Below, piece after piece: positions 1-6,336 of a stretch of 15,019 bases of DNA (position 1 is its first letter; the number at the start of each line of letters is the position of its first letter). The notes under the pieces were generated by a model, which saw only the letters and a program-made list of their open reading frames with translations, was not told the origin of the DNA and made no database searches. This stretch comes from a bacterium TMED6. GTDB taxonomy: Bacteria; Fidelibacterota; Marinisomatia; SCGC-AAA003-L08; D37C17. Where the stretch lies: the NCBI GenBank assembly GCA_002167465.1, contig NHBL01000005.1, positions 9,075-24,093 of the forward strand. The letters run 5' to 3'. Made by a program: the position numbers and the translations under genes.

Positions 1-444
1 TACGTTGATTGGTTTATAACTGTTCCATTACAAATTGTTGAGTTTTATCTAATACTTGCTGCTGTTACATTAGTTAGTCCAAAAATATTTTGGAAACTTC
101 TTACAGCAAGCTTGGTTATGTTAATTGGTGGCTATGTAGGAGAAATATATAGTGATCACTACCAAATGAGTGGTTTTATAGTTGGAATGTTTGGTTGGAT
201 TGCTGTTTTATATCTAATTTTTATTGGAGATGCAGCAAAAGCTAATTTAGACAGTAAAAATGAGGCCTCTCAATTTGCTTTTAAAGTTATGAGATTAATA
301 GTTCTAATCGGTTGGTCTATATACCCCATTGGATACTGGTTGCCTGATGGTTCTTTGAACGTCGTCTATAATCTTGCTGATATTGTTAACAAAACAGCTT
401 TTGGTTTAATGATATGGGTGGCTGCAAAGAGAGATACTAAGTAA
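1..444 (+). CDS. Proteorhodopsin, blue-absorbing type, 5' end outside the window
   Basis: This is the C-terminal 147 residues of a microbial rhodopsin, a retinal-binding inner-membrane light-driven proton pump. The frame is open from base 1, which begins inside helix C at YVDWFITVPLQIVEFYL, and runs through helices D to G. Visible residue 3 (Asp) matches the proton acceptor Asp97 of green proteorhodopsin, residue 14 (Glu) matches the donor Glu108, and residue 11 is Gln at the spectral-tuning position 105, so blue absorption is expected. In helix G the motif NLADIVNKTAFG carries the counter-ion Asp (127) and, four residues later, the retinal Schiff-base Lys (131). The true start lies upstream of the window; a TTG at 112 is internal and not a start. 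The gene ends 10 bases before a strong hairpin terminator. No retinal-synthesis gene is in view. Identification as a proton-pumping proteorhodopsin is very secure; the colour call rests on one residue. Confidence 0.96.
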   Translation, partial: YVDWFITVPLQIVEFYLILAAVTLVSPKIFWKLLTASLVMLIGGYVGEIYSDHYQMSGFIVGMFGWIAVLYLIFIGDAAKANLDSKNEASQFAFKVMRLIVLIGWSIYPIGYWLPDGSLNVVYNLADIVNKTAFGLMIWVAAKRDTK

Positions 445-454
445 TTTTATAAAT

Positions 455-486
455 ATAAGCCTCCTCAGATTAATGAGGAGGCTTAT
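455..486. terminator. Bidirectional intrinsic terminator between convergent genes
   Basis: A perfect 13-bp inverted repeat (ATAAGCCTCCTCA at 455-467 and TGAGGAGGCTTAT at 474-486) encloses a six-base loop. It has a GC-rich core in an otherwise AT-rich setting. It lies between the rhodopsin stop (444) and the stop of the minus-strand sulfotransferase-like gene (509), so it can serve both transcripts. U-tracts on either side are short and interrupted, but the stem is strong. Confidence 0.85.
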
Positions 487-508
487 TAATAGTTGTTAAT
501 AAATTGTG

Positions 509-2344
509 TTATTGAGTAATAATAATATTAACCATAGTTATTACATCTAATATATTAATCCCATCATCAAAATTAAGATCACCACTTTCAATAAATTCAT
601 TGTCATTTAGTATATGATTAATAAGCATTACTATATCTTGGATATTTAATTGATTATCACCATTTATATCCCCAATATAAAAATTATTATCTAACATAAT
701 TATCTGATAGTTTGCGGGATTATTTTTAGAATAAACTTTTAAAAACATAATATCATCTGCAAATTCATCAATTGGCACTTCTAAATCTTCCGTTGAAAAA
801 TCATTAATTTCAATTTCTGAAGCATATAATATATTTTGATTTATATCTAAAAATTCATATTCAAAAGTATGACTACTCCAACCTTTATTATAAATTGAAA
901 ACTCAATATTACTATCTGAATTAGATAATTGATAATTATCAGCATATGATCCAAATAAATTATTAACTTCAAAAGAAAATATGTTGGGATATAAATTAAA
1001 AATTCTTTCTGACCTATAAATAGTAACTGGTGTATTATTATCTTTAACATTTAAGTGCCATACAACATTATTATCAGAATTAACTTCTAACACATTTCCA
1101 GTTCTTCCTGCAGAAATTAAAGTATTACCGTTCGCTAACCTATCACATTCACCTCTTGATAAAGTGAGCATTTCAGCTGGAAGAACATATTCCCATACAA
1201 ATTCAGCATCTGAATTATTTTCATTTACGTTAACCTCTAAACATCTTGATAATTCAGGATTATTATCTCTACCATTATCGAAAAAAAGGATATTATTTTC
1301 ATTAGATACTTGCGCCGAATGTTGATGAGAAAAACCAAAATCATTATCAAAATATATGTTTTCCATAAAATCTGAATCACCCATATTCCATAAAATTTCT
1401 TTTGTTGAATAATCTATCGCTGTTACTCTACTTAAATTTCTAATTGATATATAAACGATATTGGACTCTTCGTCGAAATATACAGAATTAGAATGAGTCC
1501 AATCAAAACTAGGGTTTCCTCCAAAATCCCACTGAGACATCCAGGCATCGACCCATTGTGGGTTGTATTCATCTAATGATAAATAGTCAAATGTATTCCA
1601 TTCCCAGATTACATTACCCTCTTTGTCAACCTCGATAAATCTATCTCCTTGCCATGAAATAGTATTTGGATATTCTGGGTCACATTCTACTGGACAAGGA
1701 TGTGATTGAATCTCAGCATCAATAAAAAAATATGTATCTTTACTGGTTTTATGAACATAATGATGGACACCATAGTCATTAGGAGTCTCAAATAATATAT
1801 TGCTATTTAAATCAAATTCATATCCTACTCCTGGAGCAAAACCTAAAATATTACCATTTAGAAGAAATTGTGTGGCTAAAATTCTATCACCAAAAAAATT
1901 ATCTTTATTTGAAAACCAAATTGGTTGAGCATTATTATCTATAACTAATGAAAAATTTAAACTTTCATAATCAAGTAATGTAAAGCCTGGATGATAATCT
2001 TCTTCTTCATAGGCAAGAATATTAACATTATTTGGATAATCCTCAGGTAAGGAATTAATTGAAAAATTCATTTCATCATAACAATCTGTGGTAATATTAT
2101 TTTCATCAAAACCACATACATACCATGAATAATTAAGTCCCCAAACTAAATCACTTAAAATAATTGAGTTATTTTCAGATTCATATTCATTATGATTATT
2201 AATATATATTTTATAATAGTGCGCCTTATTAATCTGAGGCCACTTAAAAAATAGTTGCGTTTGATTTAATATTAAATTATTACTGGGAATGAAGTCTTGT
2301 CCTAGTATAATGTTAATAATAATAATTAGAATATATTTTTTCAT
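509..2344 (-). CDS. Secreted arylsulfotransferase (ASST) family protein with C-terminal dockerin-like domain
   Basis: 611 residues. A signal peptide (about 1-15, KK then a run of Ile/Leu) is followed by a fibronectin III-like segment (about 25-100), an ASST-type beta-propeller (about 105-455), a beta-rich Ig-like segment (about 455-555) and a dockerin-like module (557-611) with two D-x-N-x-D loops. ASST enzymes move sulfate between phenolic compounds through a sulfated histidine. The family signature is clear: DWTHSNSV gives His284, SIRNLS gives Arg302, and SHQHSAQ followed by ILFFDNG gives His342. The 18-residue gap from His284 to Arg302 equals that between His356 and Arg374 of E. coli AssT, and His194/195 could be the remaining histidine. 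The Shine-Dalgarno AGGA sits 7 bases before the start. It lies 96 bases downstream of a small membrane-protein gene on the same strand, so it may end that operon or have its own promoter. The substrate is unknown, and related non-enzymatic propellers exist. Confidence 0.85.
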   Translation of the reverse strand: MKKYILIIIINIILGQDFIPSNNLILNQTQLFFKWPQINKAHYYKIYINNHNEYESENNSIILSDLVWGLNYSWYVCGFDENNITTDCYDEMNFSINSLPEDYPNNVNILAYEEEDYHPGFTLLDYESLNFSLVIDNNAQPIWFSNKDNFFGDRILATQFLLNGNILGFAPGVGYEFDLNSNILFETPNDYGVHHYVHKTSKDTYFFIDAEIQSHPCPVECDPEYPNTISWQGDRFIEVDKEGNVIWEWNTFDYLSLDEYNPQWVDAWMSQWDFGGNPSFDWTHSNSVYFDEESNIVYISIRNLSRVTAIDYSTKEILWNMGDSDFMENIYFDNDFGFSHQHSAQVSNENNILFFDNGRDNNPELSRCLEVNVNENNSDAEFVWEYVLPAEMLTLSRGECDRLANGNTLISAGRTGNVLEVNSDNNVVWHLNVKDNNTPVTIYRSERIFNLYPNIFSFEVNNLFGSYADNYQLSNSDSNIEFSIYNKGWSSHTFEYEFLDINQNILYASEIEINDFSTEDLEVPIDEFADDIMFLKVYSKNNPANYQIIMLDNNFYIGDINGDNQLNIQDIVMLINHILNDNEFIESGDLNFDDGINILDVITMVNIIITQ

Positions 2345-2367
2345 ATAATTTTCCTATTTATAAATAT

Positions 2368-2400
2368 AAATTAAATTTGAGTCTTTATAAAATTTAATTT
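2368..2400. repeat. Perfect 11-bp inverted repeat upstream of the ASST-like gene
   Basis: AAATTAAATTT (2368-2378) and AAATTTAATTT (2390-2400) are exact reverse complements around an 11-base spacer. They lie in the only sizeable gap (2345-2440) of the minus-strand gene run, 24 bases before the ASST-like start codon. A T-run follows the repeat on the plus strand only, so for the minus-strand genes it is not a classical terminator. It could be a weak hairpin in the leader, an operator, or a chance product of AT richness. Confidence 0.4.
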
Positions 2401-2440
2401 TTTTTAGTAAAATCAGAAATAAATATATTTATATTTTTAA

Positions 2441-2785
2441 TTATTTTTTTCGTGCTTCTATAAAACTAGATATAAAACAAATTATTGAATAAAGTGAAAC
2501 TAATTGCATCATGCCAACTCTAAAAATTCCCCATACATCAGCTGCATCTATTCTCTTATTTAAAGGTGTAAATAATGCAATAAATACCAGAATAAGTAAT
2601 GCTAAAATTATGTGAGCAAAAAGTTTGTTATTTTTATCATAAAAGTAATAACATAATAACATTAAAATACCAAAAGCAGATGGTATTAAAGCAGTTGGAG
2701 CGCATGTTATTAAATAACCAATAATACTAATAGAAATTAATGTGACTGAGGTTATAAATGTTGCTTTTTTAGGATTTGTAATCAT
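2441..2785 (-). CDS. Small four-helix inner-membrane protein of unknown function
   Basis: 114 residues with four predicted transmembrane segments (about 8-27, 30-47, 55-73 and 89-108) and a short basic C-terminus, SFIEARKK. It resembles in size, topology and C-terminal end a widespread group of uncharacterised 110- to 120-residue membrane proteins whose last residues read roughly SFIDARR. I know no function for them. The start is supported by an AAGGAA Shine-Dalgarno at 2791-2796. It follows the HmuY-like gene by 24 bases on the same strand, so it is probably the fourth cistron of the haem-uptake operon. A role in that system is inferred from position only. Confidence 0.75.
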   Translation of the reverse strand: MITNPKKATFITSVTLISISIIGYLITCAPTALIPSAFGILMLLCYYFYDKNNKLFAHIILALLILVFIALFTPLNKRIDAADVWGIFRVGMMQLVSLYSIICFISSFIEARKK

Positions 2786-2809
2786 TTTTTTTCCTTTTTT
2801 TAATATAAA

Positions 2810-3451
2810 TTATTCAATTGGGTTTATAAAATCATAAATTAATGTTGTATGAGCAGACTCACCTAAATCTCCATAGTATTGATATGGCCATAGTTTAATG
2901 TATCGAGGATCTTCATCAGGCGGTAACTTTACAATAAATTTTTTGTGAGTATAATAAAAATAATAACTATCATCAATATCAAACCATCCCCAATTTTCTA
3001 AAATATTACTACCTTCATCTTCTGAATATGCCTCATCAGGATCATCATGAGCCCATGGTTGATAAATATTTGATAAAATACTATCCTGTATAAAACTAAC
3101 ATCATTTGAAAACTCTAAATAATTATTATATGAATCACAGGTCCAAATAGTACCATCCATATATACACCACCGTTTGCTGGGCCAGACAATCCACTATTA
3201 GTTCTAAAATGATTTCTCATCATAGCTATATCCCAATCAAATGAATTTTGTGCTTCAATATCAGACATTGATTCAATTTCAACAAAACCAGTATCTGTTA
3301 CCGAAAAATACTTCCATTCTGTAAAACTTGTTGCAATTACAGCTGTTTCAATGCCATTAATATCACAATCACTCAAATCTTCATTTTCACAAGATATTGT
3401 TAAAAATAACATTAATATTAGTAATATATTTTTATTTAAAGTCATAATCAT
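2810..3451 (-). CDS. HmuY-like haem-binding lipoprotein
   Basis: 213 residues. The N-terminus has a hydrophobic stretch ending in LTISC, a lipobox-like site with Cys21, so an outer-membrane lipoprotein is likely. The body fits the HmuY family: a conserved core DWDIAMMRNHFRTNSG (72-87), a beta-rich middle, and a C-terminal stretch with KKFIVKL (170-176) and a Gly-Glu-Ser near 197-199 like the closing strands of HmuY proteins. HmuY of Porphyromonas gingivalis binds haem at the surface and passes it to the receptor HmuR. The two His ligands of that protein cannot be assigned here; Met77, Met78, His81, His169 and His201 are candidates. The first ATG is chosen because GAGG lies 6 bases upstream. 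Its first 20 bases overlap the end of the receptor gene in another frame, which suggests coupled translation. The family call is by motif and neighbour; the ligand is inferred. Confidence 0.77.
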   Translation of the reverse strand: MIMTLNKNILLILMLFLTISCENEDLSDCDINGIETAVIATSFTEWKYFSVTDTGFVEIESMSDIEAQNSFDWDIAMMRNHFRTNSGLSGPANGGVYMDGTIWTCDSYNNYLEFSNDVSFIQDSILSNIYQPWAHDDPDEAYSEDEGSNILENWGWFDIDDSYYFYYTHKKFIVKLPPDEDPRYIKLWPYQYYGDLGESAHTTLIYDFINPIE

Positions 3452-5579
3452 AGTTTACCTCTATAAAAAAAGTTCTACCTGGATTTTGAAATGTCGTATC
3501 ATCATAATTTGTATAATCAAATAGATTATTTATAGCAACCTTAAAATTAGCATCCTTTAAAAATTTGATATCTTTTTTAATAAATGAAATATTAACCTGA
3601 TGATAACTTGGGATATATGTTTGACTTGCTGAAGTTGGAGCAGTAATTACTTTATCACTATAATAGTTTAAATTTGCTAAAATAGTAATATTATTTTTAA
3701 AAATTTTACTAAAATTAAAATTTATTATATGTTCACTGATTTCTGGCAATCTGTTATATTCTATTTCATCTATAACTCTAGTGAAATTATAACTCATTTC
3801 ATAATTGACATTATTGAAATCAAAACCTAAATTAGTTTCAAAAGAGTTAACTGATGTTTTACTATAATTTTCATAATAAAAATCTCCAATTTCATCTCTT
3901 TTTTCAGCAATCATATTTTCAATTAGATTTCTTTGTATTAAAACCATAAAATTAAAATCTTTTTCTAATTTTTGATATGATAAATTAACATTTATAGAAT
4001 TTTCAGGTTCTAGATTAGAATTTCCTTTAACTTCAAAAGCATCATAATGATTCCAATCATAATATAATTCATAAATATTAGGGACTCTATACCCTTGACC
4101 AATATTTAATCTAAAATGATTATTTTTTATACTATATTTAGTAGTTAATTGTGATGTTAAGCGATTTTCAAACTGATTATGACCAGTATACCTACTCCCA
4201 AAAAATAAATTTAAATCATTAGATAGAGTATATTGTGATTGAAAAAATAATGCATAAGTATTAAAAGTTTTAGATGATAAATCACCAAGTTCGGATTCTA
4301 ATATTAACATATTATCAATAATGATATCATTACTTTCACCAACTTCATTAATTAAATCTAAACCTAGAGTCAAATTAAATTGATCTTTAAATAAATATAA
4401 TAAAGAAGATATTTGTTCAACGGAATGTTTTGTCCAATCTACAAAAACATCATCACTATCTGTATTGTAATCTGAATCTATAACATGATATTTTTTATAT
4501 TGATCATAAGTATAGGAAAAATTATAATGCCCATTTATTGAAGATAAATGATTTTTCTCTTTTAACTTGATAGAAAAAGATTCATATCGTTTTCTATCAT
4601 TTTGTTCCGGCTGTTCAAAAGGTTGGCTTATTAAAAAACGATACCAATCATGTCTGTAATAGTTTCCAGATAATTCAACCATGAAATCACTTTTACTGTA
4701 TTTAAATTTCTGTGAAAGATTGTAATCTTTAAATTTTCTTTTTCGTAATGACAAACTATCAATTGTCTCTTTTTTATATCCATCTGATGATTTAATTAAG
4801 AAATTAGTTTTTGAAGATATATTATTTATAAAAGCATTATAAGTTATTGCGTTATTAAGAGTTTTATAATTTCCATATTTAGAATTTAAACTAATTTTAT
4901 TTTTTTTATGGCTAGCGGGTTTTGTTATAATATTAATAACTCCCCCTATAGCATTTGAACCATATAAAGTAGAAGCATTACCTTTTAAAACTTCTATTCT
5001 TTGAATTTGATCAACATTAAATTTAGAAAAATCTATGTTGCCTACAGTATTACCAGCAATCCTATCTCCATCTACAAGTATAAGTATATACTCACTATCT
5101 AAACCTTGTATTTTAAGATTTGTTCCATGATAATCAGGGCTAAACATAATGTTAGGTATGATCATTTGTAAAGATTGATAAAAATCAATTGCAGCAGTTG
5201 ATTCTAAGTCTTTTTCTGATATTACATATGTTAAAGTAGGTGAATCTGATAATCTAGTTTCTTTTCTACTTGAAGTTATCTCAACAACATCAGCATATAG
5301 CAAATCTTTTTCTAAGTAAACCTTATTCTTAATATCAATTGAATGTAGAGTTGTATTTTTATATGCAATATGATTAAATCTTATAGAATCATTATCGTTA
5401 TTTAAAATAATTAGAAATTGACCATCAAGATTTGATTTAGTAATAATTTCACCGTTTGATACTTGAATTAATTCAACATCAGATATAGGATTACCACTAT
5501 CTTTATCTAACAGATATCCATCAATTTTTTGGGGAAAGATAAAGTTTAATAAAACAATAAAAGCAATAATATTCATCAT
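3432..5579 (-). CDS. HmuR-like TonB-dependent outer-membrane receptor, probably for haem
   Basis: 715 residues. The order is a signal peptide (1-16), a carboxypeptidase-regulatory-like beta domain (about 17-93, GYLLDKDSGNPISDVELIQV), a TonB-box/plug domain (about 97-220, ending in EVLKGNASTLYGSNAIGGVI), then a 22-strand barrel ending near the aromatic-rich C-terminus. The region 497-526 carries YRVP followed by NIYELYYDW, His511 and NLEPE. This matches the FRAP box, ligand histidine and NPDL-like box of haem receptors of the HmuR/HemR type. Transport across the outer membrane would be driven by TonB and the proton-motive force. The downstream gene encodes a HmuY-like lipoprotein, the usual partner. 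The upstream cysteine-rich gene ends 5 bases before its start, and the start lacks a Shine-Dalgarno, so translation may rely on the upstream gene. TonB-receptor identity is very secure; haem as substrate is likely but not proven. Confidence 0.93.
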   Translation of the reverse strand: MMNIIAFIVLLNFIFPQKIDGYLLDKDSGNPISDVELIQVSNGEIITKSNLDGQFLIILNNDNDSIRFNHIAYKNTTLHSIDIKNKVYLEKDLLYADVVEITSSRKETRLSDSPTLTYVISEKDLESTAAIDFYQSLQMIIPNIMFSPDYHGTNLKIQGLDSEYILILVDGDRIAGNTVGNIDFSKFNVDQIQRIEVLKGNASTLYGSNAIGGVINIITKPASHKKNKISLNSKYGNYKTLNNAITYNAFINNISSKTNFLIKSSDGYKKETIDSLSLRKRKFKDYNLSQKFKYSKSDFMVELSGNYYRHDWYRFLISQPFEQPEQNDRKRYESFSIKLKEKNHLSSINGHYNFSYTYDQYKKYHVIDSDYNTDSDDVFVDWTKHSVEQISSLLYLFKDQFNLTLGLDLINEVGESNDIIIDNMLILESELGDLSSKTFNTYALFFQSQYTLSNDLNLFFGSRYTGHNQFENRLTSQLTTKYSIKNNHFRLNIGQGYRVPNIYELYYDWNHYDAFEVKGNSNLEPENSINVNLSYQKLEKDFNFMVLIQRNLIENMIAEKRDEIGDFYYENYSKTSVNSFETNLGFDFNNVNYEMSYNFTRVIDEIEYNRLPEISEHIINFNFSKIFKNNITILANLNYYSDKVITAPTSASQTYIPSYHQVNISFIKKDIKFLKDANFKVAINNLFDYTNYDDTTFQNPGRTFFIEVNYDYDFK

Positions 5580-5584
5580 TTTAT

Positions 5585-6229
5585 TTATTTAATTAAACTG
5601 ATTAATTGAGTTTCTACTAATTGATTAGATGAAACTTTAATTACATAAATGCCACTTTGTTGATACTTACCATTCCAATTAAAAATATGAGAGCCAGATA
5701 AAGTGAATTTATCATGAATGGTTGTTATTTTTTTTCCTGATAAACTATAAATTTCAATTTTCAAATTATTACTAATTGGCATTGTGATACCAATACTAGT
5801 TTCGGGATTAAACGGATTAGGGTAAATACTCTCAATATGTGAATTGATAATATTTTGATTAAAATTATTTAAACTATATTCACAACAATCGCCACCTTCA
5901 TCATTACAATTATCATCACAGGAAATAACAGCATTAGGATCGTAATTATCCGCTTGATAATCAACACATCCTGTACATGATGCATTCCAATAAGGGTCAA
6001 ATAAACAAAATTCATAATCACCTGGTTCGTAAGCACCACCAACACCTATCCACCAACAACTATTTTCTTCACATTCGTTTTGTGAAATCTCAAAATTAGG
6101 AATGTGATCACTCAAACAATAACAGTAAGCTTGCCAACAATCACCACAGTCATCCTCCACTAATTCATCAGGACATTGATTTATCGCTAAACTAAAAATT
6201 ATTAAAATTACTATTTGCTTTAATTTCAT
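5585..6229 (-). CDS. Cysteine-rich secreted protein with C-terminal type IX-like sorting domain
   Basis: 214 residues. A signal peptide (about 1-17) precedes a cysteine-rich part (19-116) holding 14 cysteines, opening with DDCGDCWQAYCYC and including a CTGCVDYQADNYDPNA element like the calcium/cysteine repeats seen in FCB-group secreted proteins. The C-terminal 80 residues form a sorting domain with YPNPFNP (136-142), NLKIEIYSLSGKKI (155-168) and a closing GIYVIKV, the pattern used for export and surface attachment by type IX-like systems. I recall similar cysteine-rich leaders joined to other domains in related bacteria; here nothing lies between leader and sorting domain. The gene opens the operon and ends 5 bases before the haem-type receptor, so a surface role next to that receptor is likely. 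No clear Shine-Dalgarno precedes the start. Molecular function unknown. Confidence 0.82.
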   Translation of the reverse strand: MKLKQIVILIIFSLAINQCPDELVEDDCGDCWQAYCYCLSDHIPNFEISQNECEENSCWWIGVGGAYEPGDYEFCLFDPYWNASCTGCVDYQADNYDPNAVISCDDNCNDEGGDCCEYSLNNFNQNIINSHIESIYPNPFNPETSIGITMPISNNLKIEIYSLSGKKITTIHDKFTLSGSHIFNWNGKYQQSGIYVIKVSSNQLVETQLISLIK

Positions 6230-6336
6230 ATGTTAAATATACGAAATCGACTAGGTATTCGAAAAGTCAAATATTCATTTTTTTAAAAATAAATACCTCC
6301 CTTTGCTGTATTAAAATATATTGATTAAATTTTAAT
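6230..6336. promoter_or_regulatory. Divergent promoter region between the haem-uptake operon and the O-antigen ligase-like gene
   Basis: These 107 bases separate two divergent start codons and must hold both promoters unless transcription starts inside the genes. On the minus strand a TATATT hexamer (6236-6241) sits only 6 bases before the ATG, so a leaderless or near-leaderless transcript is possible; a TTGACT (6265-6270) is present but 23 bases from that -10. On the plus strand TAAAAT/TATATT candidates lie at 6312-6322 with no good -35. AGGTATT (6253-6259) and AATACCT (6292-6298) form a 7-bp inverted repeat that could bind a regulator. No Shine-Dalgarno is visible before either gene. Confidence 0.4.

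Noticed and set aside
112..444. A 110-residue gene starting at the TTG at 112
   Set aside because: The same frame is open to base 1 and encodes the conserved helix C of a rhodopsin, so 112 is an internal codon.
847..1050. Short minus-strand reading frame inside the ASST-like gene
   Set aside because: It lies fully within a convincing gene in another frame, is very rich in Ile and Leu as expected from AT-rich shadow frames, and has no recognisable domain. The same holds for frames at 7332-7556, 8485-8667, 11032-11286 and 13132-13377.
3432..3451. A frameshift between receptor and lipoprotein genes
   Set aside because: The receptor ends with a normal aromatic-rich barrel C-terminus and the lipoprotein has its own ribosome binding site and signal peptide, so this is a natural gene overlap.
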